From: CBDUQN01 sp965369375
GTDB lineage: Bacteria; Krumholzibacteriota; Krumholzibacteriia; Krumholzibacteriales; Krumholzibacteriaceae
Direction: 5' to 3'
Length of the DNA stretch: 42,329 nucleotides
NCBI GenBank assembly: GCA_965369375.1
Contig: CBDUQN010000016.1
Location: 1-42,329, forward strand
The notes under the pieces were generated by a model. The model made no database searches. It was not told the origin of the DNA and worked only from the letters and a program-made list of their open reading frames with translations. Numbering within the stretch: position 1 is the stretch's first letter; each line of letters opens with the position of its first letter. Of this stretch, positions 17,647-25,083 are shown in pieces. A program made the position numbers and the translations under genes.

Positions 17647-17844
17647 ATTGCCGCCTGAAAACTAATGGGAGTCTTTTCCTTCCTACCACAAAAACCCCAT
17701 CTCTTCCCCTAGGAGATGAGCCGCTTATCGGGAAAAGGCTCCCGCCTGGAATCAGGTTGCTGACCTACAACGCTCCGATGAGAGTCCCTTAGGATCGCTT
17801 TCCACTTCTTTAGGAGCTAGGGTCAAGTCAGGCGGCAATTTTTT
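17647..17844 (+). ncRNA. candidate structured RNA: four-way junction closed by a terminator helix
   Basis: ATTGCCGCCTGA (17647-17658) pairs perfectly over 12 bp with TCAGGCGGCAAT (17828-17839), which runs into TTTTTT (17839-17844). Inside are three more helices. P2: GGGAGTCTTTTCC (17667-17679) with GGAAAAGGCTCCC (17731-17743), 13 bp with one G-T wobble, capped by CATCTC/GAGATG (17698-17703, 17713-17718). P3: CCTG/CAGG (17745-17756). P4: TGACCTA-CAAC-GCTCC (17761-17776) with GGAGC-TA-G-GGTCA (17813-17825), 12 bp with a 4-base and a 1-base bulge. The closing helix doubles as terminator stem, so the RNA is probably a discrete ~190-base transcript read on the plus strand. It does not match 6S RNA, SRP RNA, tmRNA, RNase P RNA or any riboswitch core that I know. 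No promoter is clear; TAGGGTAAT near 17633 could serve as a -10 box. Confidence 0.6.
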
Positions 17845-17914
17845 ATTTTCCATCCGGCGTTCCAATCTCTATTTCACAGCCCAACTCAAAGCCCGTTTCA
17901 CAGTCCATTTCTCA

Positions 17915-17944
17915 TTGACAACTTGAATCGAGCTTCCTTACACT
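17915..17944 (+). promoter_or_regulatory. promoter-like sequence before the unknown gene pair
   Basis: TTGACA (17915-17920), an 18-bp spacer, then TACACT (17939-17944). Expected start near 17951, only about 12 bases before the GTG at 17963. That would favour the later, better-supported GTG start at 18071 for the following gene. Confidence 0.45.
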
Positions 17945-17962
17945 CCCATTACTCGTTTAACA

Positions 17963-18382
17963 GTGTCTCCACTCGAAAACAGCAATTCATTTTATTGTTA
18001 TATTTACGATCTGTTTTCGAGCCGCACGGTGCGGTACTTCTTGGATTTATTCGAAGGGAGGTTTCCCGACGTGGAGCATTCCCCGGGCTGGATCGAGAAG
18101 AGAAGCAGGATCCGTCGTGATATTACGGCTGCATTTTCCGGTCGCACGAGCATCAGCGCTGATGATTTCCAGCGTATCTTTTGCGATCCGGATCGGCCGG
18201 CGCCGATAGGGGATTTCAACAGCCAGTATCTTCCCAGTGAAGCTGTTCTGACGGAAATCCTCGATGCCCTCGGAAAATCCACCGGCATCGATCGCGAGCG
18301 GCTTGCATCCTACTACCGAAGGGATGAAAGCTTTTCGCAATTCGGAGAGCGGCTATTGAGGGCCGGGGCGTACGGAGGATAG
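17963..18382 (+). CDS. hypothetical protein, no recognisable family
   Basis: Up to 139 residues. GTG 17963 has no ribosome site; GTG 18071 has a good one (AAGGGAGG, 9-base spacing) and would give 103 residues. The upstream part still looks coding (YDLFSSRTVRYFLDLFEGRF), so the start is unresolved. The protein is soluble, mixed-charge and probably helical, with no signal peptide, Cys motif or known domain. The stop lies one base before the start of the exported-protein gene, whose ribosome site is inside this gene, so the two are coupled. Function unknown; the link suggests a role tied to the exported protein. Confidence 0.6.
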   Translation: MSPLENSNSFYCYIYDLFSSRTVRYFLDLFEGRFPDVEHSPGWIEKRSRIRRDITAAFSGRTSISADDFQRIFCDPDRPAPIGDFNSQYLPSEAVLTEILDALGKSTGIDRERLASYYRRDESFSQFGERLLRAGAYGG

Positions 18383-18383
18383 T

Positions 18384-19580
18384 ATGAAAGCACTTTTCTT
18401 GCCTCTTATGCTCTGTCTTTTCTTCTCCCAGGCTATTGCAGCACCCGACGGCGGGGAGGGGGCGCTCTACTACGCGCGCGGGCATTACTGGATCGAGATC
18501 GTTCTCTACGATTCGGATGGAGCGGCGTTTGTGCCGGATGATATCGACACAAAACAATTCGTAATCGAACGGATCGATGAAGACGGCACGCCCTTCAAAC
18601 CGTCGAAGGTGCAGAGCATGAGAACCGAATCCGGAGGTTCGTTCATGCTGTTGATATCGGGAAAGCTGAGGGGCGGCAGGTGCTATCGTGTCACCTACCG
18701 GCATGACGATGGATCCGAGACCGCCGTCGAATCGATCTGCGATCCGTTCTACTACGAGCCGGGCGGCGTTAAGTGTGCCGGCAGGGAGTTCTTTACGAAG
18801 TACATAGCCGCAGCGTTTTCCAGGACGGGTGACGTATATTCCCTCAACAAGTTCGGTTTCGAATACGATTTCACCGCCGAGAGATCATTCGTGCATTTTG
18901 TCATCGAGCCTGTTTTCACGTTCGGGAATTTCAATATCAAGCCGTATTTCGAACTCGAGGGTTCGAACTACAGATTCGCGGATGAATACGAGAGACACAT
19001 AGAACGGAGGATGTCCGGACTTTCTATGTCGGGCAGCATCTGGGCGCATGAACTCAGGCTCAGCGCTGATGCAGCGTATCACCACGAGCGTTCCGAAGGC
19101 TGGCTCCCCGTGGAGCCGTTCGCCACGACGAAGCATCATCACCGGTTCATGATGGTCGGTCGCGTCGGTCTCGACAACCTCTTCGATTCAGTCAACAGCT
19201 ACTGTTTGAGCGTGTTCAAGGGCGTCGACGTTGCGTTCGGCTATGCCTGGTACGTTACGGATGATACGGATACCTGGAGCGCATCAGGATTGGATTATAC
19301 GTGTCCGTACGTGAACGGCAGGTTTACCTGGACGTTTCTGTATGGATTCCAATTCTCGTATTCCTATGAGTCATTCTGGCCCGAGGAGTTTGACCAGAAT
19401 CGCAAGTGGTTTCAATCGATTAGGTTCCGTTTGCTGCTGAGAGACGTGCTCGAGCGTCCCGAGAGAAAATTGTATCATCCCGATCTCGAATTCAGATACG
19501 ATGCCGGTAACCGGTGGCCTGCGTTCCAGGACGAGAAGACGGTATCGCTCGGATTTACCTTCAATCTCTTTCCCTGGTAG
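18384..19580 (+). CDS. exported, probably outer-membrane beta-barrel protein of unknown function
   Basis: 398 residues with a clear signal peptide (MKALFLPLMLCLFFSQAIAA, cleavage before PDGG). Residues ~25-120 form a small N-terminal domain with alternating charged and aromatic stretches (YYARGHYWIEIVLYDSDGAAF). From ~140 on there are repeated amphipathic strands rich in Tyr/Phe/Trp separated by charged loops, ending in SLGFTFNLFPW. A terminal aromatic residue is the usual assembly signal of outer-membrane barrels. GGAGG precedes the ATG. It is coupled to the unknown gene upstream. I recognise no specific family; a barrel is inferred from strand pattern and ending only. Confidence 0.7.
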   Translation: MKALFLPLMLCLFFSQAIAAPDGGEGALYYARGHYWIEIVLYDSDGAAFVPDDIDTKQFVIERIDEDGTPFKPSKVQSMRTESGGSFMLLISGKLRGGRCYRVTYRHDDGSETAVESICDPFYYEPGGVKCAGREFFTKYIAAAFSRTGDVYSLNKFGFEYDFTAERSFVHFVIEPVFTFGNFNIKPYFELEGSNYRFADEYERHIERRMSGLSMSGSIWAHELRLSADAAYHHERSEGWLPVEPFATTKHHHRFMMVGRVGLDNLFDSVNSYCLSVFKGVDVAFGYAWYVTDDTDTWSASGLDYTCPYVNGRFTWTFLYGFQFSYSYESFWPEEFDQNRKWFQSIRFRLLLRDVLERPERKLYHPDLEFRYDAGNRWPAFQDEKTVSLGFTFNLFPW

Positions 19581-19605
19581 CGAGCCACCCGGGTACTTCA
19601 CCGCA

Positions 19606-20004
19606 TCAATCACCGCTGATCCGTATCAGACATCTACGAGAGCGCGGCCCGTCGAACTCACAGAAGAATACGGCCTGCCACGTTCCCAGCACGGGTCTGC
19701 CGCCGCTGACGATCACGAGTTCATGGGCTCCCACGAGCGATGATTTGATATGCGAGTCCGAATTTCCCTCGCTGTGGCGGTATCCCGCACCGGCTGGCAC
19801 GATACGTTCCAGAGTCGCCTCTATGTCCCGCGCGACGTCCGGGTCGGCCTTTTCATTGATCGTCACCGCCGCCGTTGTGTGCGGGACGAAAATGTGACAG
19901 AGACCTTCCGTGATGCCGCTCTCCACGATCGCCGCCGTTACCTGCCCGGTTATATCTATTAGCTCTGAACGCCTGCGGGTTCGCACCGATATTTCACTGA
20001 GCAT
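19606..20004 (-). CDS. yjbQ: YjbQ/UPF0047 family protein
   Basis: 132 residues from ATG 20004, with AAGGAGG upstream; longer in-frame starts on this strand run over the pepD promoter and are unlikely. The whole family pattern is visible: IDITGQVTAAIVESGITEGLCHIFVPHTTAAVTINEKADP, SDSHIKSSLVG and LGTWQAVFFCEFDGPRSR. The three clustered His/Asp/Glu positions form the metal-like pocket seen in family structures. E. coli YjbQ shows weak thiamine-phosphate synthase activity, but the true role is unsettled. Thi4 lies about 8 kb away, so a thiamine link is possible but not shown. Divergent from pepD. Confidence 0.88.
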   Translation of the reverse strand: MLSEISVRTRRRSELIDITGQVTAAIVESGITEGLCHIFVPHTTAAVTINEKADPDVARDIEATLERIVPAGAGYRHSEGNSDSHIKSSLVGAHELVIVSGGRPVLGTWQAVFFCEFDGPRSRRCLIRISGD

Positions 20005-20131
20005 GTCGACCTCCTTGTGCCATGTAATTTGTATCACAGATGCGTCCGGGTCACCAGGAGAAGGCTTGAACCGGTACACCGCAGTCACCGGGCCAAGCAC
20101 CATCCATTGCCCCGGATCACCAATCGAAGCC

Positions 20132-20160
20132 TTGACCGCTCCGCCCCAGTTTCTTATAAT
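20132..20160 (+). promoter_or_regulatory. promoter of pepD
   Basis: TTGACC (20132-20137), a 17-bp spacer, consensus TATAAT (20155-20160). Start expected near 20167, 40 bases before the pepD ATG. Confidence 0.75.
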
Positions 20161-20206
20161 CCTGTTTCCTTGCATACACGATTCATTTACCGGGAGGTTT
20201 GAAATT

Positions 20207-21658
20207 ATGGCATTACAGGGACTCGAGCCAAAGCTGCTTTGGAAACATTTCGACAAGATACTGAGCATTCCCCATGGTTCGGGAAATGAAGCACAGCTTG
20301 CCGAATACCTGCTCTCGTACGCAAAGAGCAAGGATCTGCAGGCAGAACAAGACGAGAGTGGAAACGTCGTAATACATGTGCCTGCGACAAAAGGAAACGA
20401 GAGCGCACCGACGGTCGTCCTCCAGGGGCATATAGACATGGTGTGCGAGAAGAATGCGGATGTCGAACACGATTTTCTCAAGGATCCCATCGAAGTACAG
20501 CTCGACGGTGAATGGCTCACCGCCCAGGGAACAACGCTCGGCGCCGATAACGGAATCGGCATGGCGGCGGCTCTCGCCACGATAGAATCGGAGGATATCG
20601 TTCACGGACCGCTCGAACTACTCTTTACCGTAGATGAGGAAGTGGGTCTCACCGGTGCCGGCAAGCTTAAATCCGGTTTTGTCACGGGCAAAATGCTGCT
20701 CAACCTCGACAGCGAGGAACTTGGTGCGGTATATATCGGTTGCTCCGGCGGGGGCGATTCCACGATAAAACTACCCGTGACTATGATCGACGCGCCTGCG
20801 GGCACGAAGGGATACGTGCTCAAGGTGACAGGCTGCCGCGGGGGGCATTCAGGGATCGATATTCATGAGCAGCGGGGAAACGCGATTATGATTCTCGCCC
20901 GGGTGCTTGCAAAAGCCGTCAAGATGCAGCCGTGTCACCTCGCCGGTCTCAAGGGTGGGAACAAGAGAAATGCTATCCCGCGTGAGGCTGAGGCAACACT
21001 CATGGTGCTCGAAACGGCGGTCGATGATCTCGCTAAGCTGGTGAGTGATGAGCTCGAGAAGATAAAGGTGGAGCTTGGCGGGAAGGAAAAGGAACTTGCT
21101 GTTTCGGTAGAACCGGCGGATCCGACCTCGTTCAAGGTTATGGATGCCGATTCACAGAAAGCGGTGCTGGATCTCTTGATTGCCATACCTCACGGCGTCG
21201 AGGCGATGAGTTACGATATTGCGGGACTCGTCGAGACGTCCAACAATCTCGCAACTGTCTCTGCTGGAGGCGACGAGATCGTTATTGGAACATCCACGAG
21301 GAGTTCCATAACAAGCGCGTTGCAGGCACTCAGGGACAGGATACGCTCCGTTTCGGAACTCGCAGGCGCAACGGTGGAGGAGAACGAACCGTACCCCGGG
21401 TGGCAGCCGAACCTCGATTCGAAGCTGCTGGGCGTGGTGAAGACGGTTCACAAGGAAGTGTTCGGCACCGAACCCGAAGCGAAGGCGATTCATGCCGGTC
21501 TCGAATGCGGCATAATCGGTGAGAAAGTTCCAGGTATGGAGATGGTTTCGATCGGCCCGTGGATCGAGCATCCCCATTCGCCCGAGGAGCGAGTGAATAT
21601 ACCCTCGGTAGGAGAATTCTGGAAGCTTCTTGCTGCAGTGCTCAAAGCGCTTGCATGA
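20207..21658 (+). CDS. pepD: aminoacyl-histidine dipeptidase (PepD, M20/M28-like)
   Basis: 483 residues, essentially the length of E. coli PepD (485). ATG 20207 follows GGGAGG at 9 bases; the open frame upstream covers the promoter and is not coding. Zn ligands and catalytic residues are in place: VVLQGHIDMV (His, then Asp), TLGADNGIGMA (bridging Asp), TVDEEVGLTGA (catalytic Glu and metal Glu), LNLDSEE and the closing GPWIEHPHSPEE (His). The lid domain lies between, at ~200-370. PepD hydrolyses dipeptides, including Xaa-His such as carnosine, in the cytoplasm, and would take over from exported proteases after dipeptide uptake. It has its own promoter and a strong terminator. Confidence 0.95.
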   Translation: MALQGLEPKLLWKHFDKILSIPHGSGNEAQLAEYLLSYAKSKDLQAEQDESGNVVIHVPATKGNESAPTVVLQGHIDMVCEKNADVEHDFLKDPIEVQLDGEWLTAQGTTLGADNGIGMAAALATIESEDIVHGPLELLFTVDEEVGLTGAGKLKSGFVTGKMLLNLDSEELGAVYIGCSGGGDSTIKLPVTMIDAPAGTKGYVLKVTGCRGGHSGIDIHEQRGNAIMILARVLAKAVKMQPCHLAGLKGGNKRNAIPREAEATLMVLETAVDDLAKLVSDELEKIKVELGGKEKELAVSVEPADPTSFKVMDADSQKAVLDLLIAIPHGVEAMSYDIAGLVETSNNLATVSAGGDEIVIGTSTRSSITSALQALRDRIRSVSELAGATVEENEPYPGWQPNLDSKLLGVVKTVHKEVFGTEPEAKAIHAGLECGIIGEKVPGMEMVSIGPWIEHPHSPEERVNIPSVGEFWKLLAAVLKALA

Positions 21659-21719
21659 GAATTTCGGTCCCGTTCGAAAAGAACGGTACCGGGTATCAGC
21701 GTTTATTGACGCAAAAAAG

Positions 21720-21766
21720 ATCCCGGGATCGATTGGGGATTTACCCCGCGATCCCGGGATTATTTT
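21720..21766. terminator. bidirectional terminator between pepD and pruA
   Basis: ATCCCGGGATCG (21720-21731) pairs perfectly with CGATCCCGGGAT (21749-21760), with an inner GGGG/CCCC helix. The plus side continues into TATTTTATT and the minus side into TTTTTT, so it serves both convergent genes. Each arm contains a self-palindromic ATCCCGGGAT. Confidence 0.85.
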
Positions 21767-21802
21767 ATTCGCCGCCGCTTCGTCGTAATGTTCGACGAGC
21801 CG

Positions 21803-23434
21803 CTATTCTTCGAGCATGAACGGATAGCGGTAGTCGACGGGCGGACAGTACGTTTCCTTGATCGTTCTCGGGCTCGTCCAGCGAATCATGTTCAGCAGGC
21901 TTCCCGCCTTGTCGTTCGTGCCCGATGCCCTGCTCCCACCGAACGGTTGCTGACCGACGACGGCTCCCGTCGGTTTGTCGTTGATGTAAAAGTTGCCGGC
22001 CGCGTCCCGCAGTGCTTGCGTCATGTGGATGATTGCGGCGCGATCATCGGAGAAGATTGCGCCGGTGAGCGCATACGGCGACGTCGTGTTGCAGAGATCG
22101 AGCGTCTTGTCCAGCTGGTTGTCGCGGTAGACGTAGATCGTGAGCACGGGACCGAAGATCTCCTCTTTCATCGTCCTGAAATCCGGTTTTTTTGCGAGGA
22201 TGACGGTCGGTTCGATGTAGTAGCCGACCTTATCGCGGCACCCGCCGCCGGCGATGATTTTCGCATCGGGCGAACGCTTCGCGTAATTGATATACCCTCT
22301 GATGCTCTCGTAGGCGGAACGATCAATGACGGCGGACATGAAGTTTCTGAAATCCATCACGTCACCCATGGCGATTGTTGCTATCTGCTCGAGGAGCATT
22401 TTCCTCACTCTCGGCCAGATGCTGCGGGGTATGTATGCCCGCGAAGCGGCCGAGCACTTCTGGCCCTGGTATTCGAACGCTCCCCGCACCAGCGCCGTAA
22501 CGAGGCCGCGCACGTTCGCGCTCGGATGCGCAAAGATAAAGTCCTTGCCGCCCGTTTCTCCGACGATGCGTGGATAGCAATTGTAGTTCTTTATGTTCCC
22601 ACCGATAGTTTCCCACATGGTCTGGAAAACCTCTGTGCTTCCGGTGAAGTGGACGCCGGCCAGCTCGGGGCTCTGGAGCACCGGATCGCCGACCTTCGAG
22701 CCCGGCCCGGGGATCAGGTTGATGACGCCGTCCGGCAACCCTGCCTGTTTAAGCAACTGCATGATGTAGTAGGCCGAGTAAACGGAGCTCGAAGCGGGTT
22801 TCCACAGAACCGTATTTCCCATCAGAGCGGGCGCCGTAGGGAGATTGCCGGCTATCGAGGTAAAATTGAACGGCGTTACCGCGAAGACGAATCCATCGAG
22901 TGGGCGGGCTTCCGACATGTTCCATATTCCCGCGGATGATTCAGGCTGTGAATCGAGGATCTGCTTCATAAAGTATGCGTTGAAACGATAGAAGTCGATG
23001 AGCTCACACGCCGCATCGACCTCGGCCTGGAAAACGGTCTTGCTCTGACCGAGCATTGTCGCGGCATTGAGCGTCATCCTGTGCTCCCCGGCGAGGAGAT
23101 CGGCCGCCTTGAGGAAAACCGCCGCCCGGGCCTCCCACGACATTGTCGACCAATCCCACTTGGCTTTGTGGGCGGCGCGGATTGCCGCTCGGACCTCTTT
23201 TTTCCCCGCTTTGTGGTACGTGCCCAGAATATGATTATGATCGTGGGGGATACGGCAGTAGCCGAGCCTCCCCGTTCGTACGCTCCGTCCTCCGATGATG
23301 CAGGGAATATCTATTTTCTTGCGGTGAAGCTGCATAAGCCGGCGCTTGAGCACCTCCTTCTCCGTTGTCCCCGGTGCGTACGACCAGACGGGCTCGTTTT
23401 CCGGCATATCGATTTTAGGGATACCGTTTATCAT
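21803..23434 (-). CDS. pruA: L-glutamate gamma-semialdehyde (1-pyrroline-5-carboxylate) dehydrogenase
   Basis: 543 residues, the size of the stand-alone eukaryote-like ALDH4 type. The aldehyde dehydrogenase core is complete: FAVTPFNFTSIAGNLPTAPA, HFTGSTEVF (NAD site), the general-base Glu in VGETGGKDF, nucleophile Cys in YQGQKCSAASR and EEIFGPVLTIYVY. The N-terminal WSYAPGTTEKEVLK and the PFGGSRASGTNDKAG ending are typical of P5C dehydrogenases. It oxidises glutamate semialdehyde to glutamate in proline and arginine breakdown. No proline dehydrogenase gene is adjacent. GGAGG lies 7 bases before the ATG. Monocistronic. Confidence 0.93.
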   Translation of the reverse strand: MINGIPKIDMPENEPVWSYAPGTTEKEVLKRRLMQLHRKKIDIPCIIGGRSVRTGRLGYCRIPHDHNHILGTYHKAGKKEVRAAIRAAHKAKWDWSTMSWEARAAVFLKAADLLAGEHRMTLNAATMLGQSKTVFQAEVDAACELIDFYRFNAYFMKQILDSQPESSAGIWNMSEARPLDGFVFAVTPFNFTSIAGNLPTAPALMGNTVLWKPASSSVYSAYYIMQLLKQAGLPDGVINLIPGPGSKVGDPVLQSPELAGVHFTGSTEVFQTMWETIGGNIKNYNCYPRIVGETGGKDFIFAHPSANVRGLVTALVRGAFEYQGQKCSAASRAYIPRSIWPRVRKMLLEQIATIAMGDVMDFRNFMSAVIDRSAYESIRGYINYAKRSPDAKIIAGGGCRDKVGYYIEPTVILAKKPDFRTMKEEIFGPVLTIYVYRDNQLDKTLDLCNTTSPYALTGAIFSDDRAAIIHMTQALRDAAGNFYINDKPTGAVVGQQPFGGSRASGTNDKAGSLLNMIRWTSPRTIKETYCPPVDYRYPFMLEE

Positions 23435-23486
23435 GAAAAACCTCCGTTAGTGAAAACAGTTACCGACCGTGAAGAGAACGTAGTGC

Positions 23487-23515
23487 AATATAGCAAAATA
23501 GGGAATGTGGGTCAA
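23487..23515 (-). promoter_or_regulatory. promoter of pruA
   Basis: On the minus strand, TTGACC (plus 23510-23515), a 17-bp spacer, then TATATT (plus 23487-23492). Start expected about 45 bases before the pruA ATG. Confidence 0.65.
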
Positions 23516-23608
23516 TGATGCAGCAATAGATGTGGAGGCGGGAGTATCGCGGCGAATGACATGCAGTTGCTCGCAGGCGCGTAGTGAGAATCACATGATT
23601 CAAAAACC

Positions 23609-23636
23609 TTGACTTCGGCTTATTAGTTGGTATTAT
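23609..23636 (+). promoter_or_regulatory. promoter of tRNA-Trp and trpS
   Basis: TTGACT (23609-23614), a 16-bp spacer, TATTAT (23631-23636). It ends 22 bases before the tRNA, and no terminator separates the tRNA from trpS. Confidence 0.65.
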
Positions 23637-23658
23637 CGTTAGAGATAGACGCAGTTTC

Positions 23659-23732
23659 AGGGGTGTAGCTCAAGTGGCTAGAGCACCGGTCTCCAAAACC
23701 GGTGGCTGCGGGTTCGAGTCCTGCCACCCCTA
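23659..23732 (+). tRNA. tRNA-Trp (anticodon CCA)
   Basis: Full cloverleaf: acceptor AGGGGTG/CACCCCT, D-stem GCTC/GAGC, anticodon stem CCGGT/ACCGG around CTCCAAA (anticodon CCA), T-stem GCGGG/CCTGC around TTCGAGT. The acceptor strand closely resembles that of E. coli tRNA-Trp. The 3' CCA end is not encoded. The discriminator base (position 73) reads A, whereas bacterial tRNA-Trp normally has G73, an identity element for its synthetase. trpS starts 66 bases downstream. Confidence 0.97.
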
Positions 23733-23797
23733 TTTTTTATTTCAGCGGATACCCGTGAGAGGCATTATTGACCTGATTGACCGGTGAGGAGAATTTC

Positions 23798-24814
23798 ATG
23801 AAAAAGAGAAGAGTTACAAGCGGTATGAGACCGACCGGCAGCCTGCATCTGGGAAACCTGCTTGGAGCTCTCGATAACTGGATACGGCTGCAGGACGAAT
23901 ACGACTGTTTTTATTTCATCGTCGATTGGCACGCGTTGACGACGCCGGGTGGCGGGGATGCGGTTGGTTTCGAGAATGTGGGAGATCTGAGAGCCAAAGT
24001 TATGGAGATGGCCGTCGATTGGGTGGCCGCCGGCCTCGATCCGGAGAAGAGCGCTATCTTCGTACAGTCTCACGTGCCCGAAGTAGCCGAGTTGCACCTT
24101 CTCTTCTCCATGATCACACCTCTTGGCTGGCTCGAGAGGAATCCGACGTACAAGGAGATGCTTCTCGGGTACAAGATCGAATTCCCGAGCTACGGGCTTC
24201 TCGGGTACCCGACGCTCCAATCCGCCGATATTCTCATGTACAAGGGTGAATTCGTTCCCGTGGGGAAGGATCAGGAGGCCCACGTCAATATGACACGGGA
24301 TCTCGCGGCGCGGTTCAACAACCTCTACGGGAAACAGGTATTTCCCATAACGGAGTCGCTGCTGACGGAGGTTCCGAAGGTGCCCGGCCTGGACAGTGTG
24401 GACAGGAAGATGAGCAAGAGCGCCGGCAATTACATCGCCATCTCTTTCGGTGAGGATGAGACGACGGAGAAGATCAAGAGCATGTTCACCGATCCCAAGA
24501 AAATCAGGAAGAATGACAAGGGTCATCCCGACGGGTGCGTCGTTTTCGCTTTTCATGGCATCTACAACAAGACCGAGATCGAGCTGATTGAGACCGAGTG
24601 CAGGAATGGTGAGCGGGGTTGTGTGGACTGCAAAATGGAGCTGGCGCGCGCGATGAACGCCGCCCTTGGCCCGATACGGGAAAAGCGAACAGAGCTCGTG
24701 AGCAAGCCGGAATTGATCAAAGATATCCTCAAGGCAGGCGCCTCGCGGGCACGCAACGTCGCCCGTGAGACGCTCATGGAAGTACGTGAGGCGATGAATA
24801 TCCCGCCACGGTGA
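23798..24814 (+). CDS. trpS: tryptophanyl-tRNA synthetase with Fe-S-type Cys motif
   Basis: 338 residues from ATG 23798 (GAGGAG 6 bases upstream); the start at 23777 is unsupported. A class I synthetase: the HIGH-type motif is HLGN (17-20), followed by the bacterial GKDQEAHVNMTRDLA and RKMSKSAGN (203-211). It charges the tRNA-Trp encoded directly upstream. Cys247, Cys268, Cys275 and Cys278 form C-x20-C-x6-C-x2-C, close to the C-x22-C-x6-C-x2-C motif that holds a 4Fe-4S cluster in Thermotoga maritima TrpRS near the anticodon-binding region. Cluster binding here is inferred. Full length. Confidence 0.96.
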   Translation: MKKRRVTSGMRPTGSLHLGNLLGALDNWIRLQDEYDCFYFIVDWHALTTPGGGDAVGFENVGDLRAKVMEMAVDWVAAGLDPEKSAIFVQSHVPEVAELHLLFSMITPLGWLERNPTYKEMLLGYKIEFPSYGLLGYPTLQSADILMYKGEFVPVGKDQEAHVNMTRDLAARFNNLYGKQVFPITESLLTEVPKVPGLDSVDRKMSKSAGNYIAISFGEDETTEKIKSMFTDPKKIRKNDKGHPDGCVVFAFHGIYNKTEIELIETECRNGERGCVDCKMELARAMNAALGPIREKRTELVSKPELIKDILKAGASRARNVARETLMEVREAMNIPPR

Positions 24815-24962
24815 CCGTTGCAGACGTTTGAGCGGCTATCCCGCTTCCGGTTTCTTTTTCCGGCCGCATTTCAATTCACTCCTTCAAGTGGAATATTTCA
24901 TGCATACTTCCGCCTGATAATGTGTAAGGCGGGAATTCTTTATTCGAGCCAACCAGCTGTTA

Positions 24963-24984
24963 AGCTGCGTGCGCGGCTTTTTTA
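24963..24984 (+). terminator. intrinsic terminator downstream of trpS
   Basis: AGCTGC (24963-24968) and GCGGCT (24973-24978) form a 6-bp stem with one G-T pair around GTGC, followed by TTTTTT. It lies about 150 bases after the trpS stop. Right after it, TTGCC-AAATA-GGCAA (about 24985-24999) is a small perfect palindrome. Confidence 0.55.
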
Positions 24985-25083
24985 TTGCCAAATAGGCAAT
25001 TACGCCCATGCAGCGGGAAGGGGCTCGGATATTCCCCGCATGTCCATTATTTCAGGGTGCAACGTTCCCGAAGGGATCATGCA

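Larger units (their letters stand above)
17380..17962. other. intergenic region carrying a candidate structured RNA
   Basis: No coding signal on either strand. The first ~260 bases are AT-rich without a clear motif. 17647-17844 folds into a junction RNA ending in a U-tract (separate entry). 17845-17962 leads to a promoter-like sequence and the next gene, and includes a short near-repeat TTTCACAG(C/T)CCA. Confidence 0.7.

Noticed and set aside
17647..17844. Retron msr/msd RNA, because of its 12-bp end-to-end inverted repeat
   Set aside because: No reverse transcriptase gene is nearby, there is no conserved branching AGC after the first repeat, and the second arm runs into a U-tract as in a terminator.
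17647..17844. 6S RNA
   Set aside because: Size fits, but 6S RNA is a rod with one central bubble; this fold is a multi-helix junction.
19910..20206. N-terminal extension of PepD
   Set aside because: It covers a consensus promoter and the yjbQ start, and the ATG at 20207 has a good ribosome site and gives the family's normal length.
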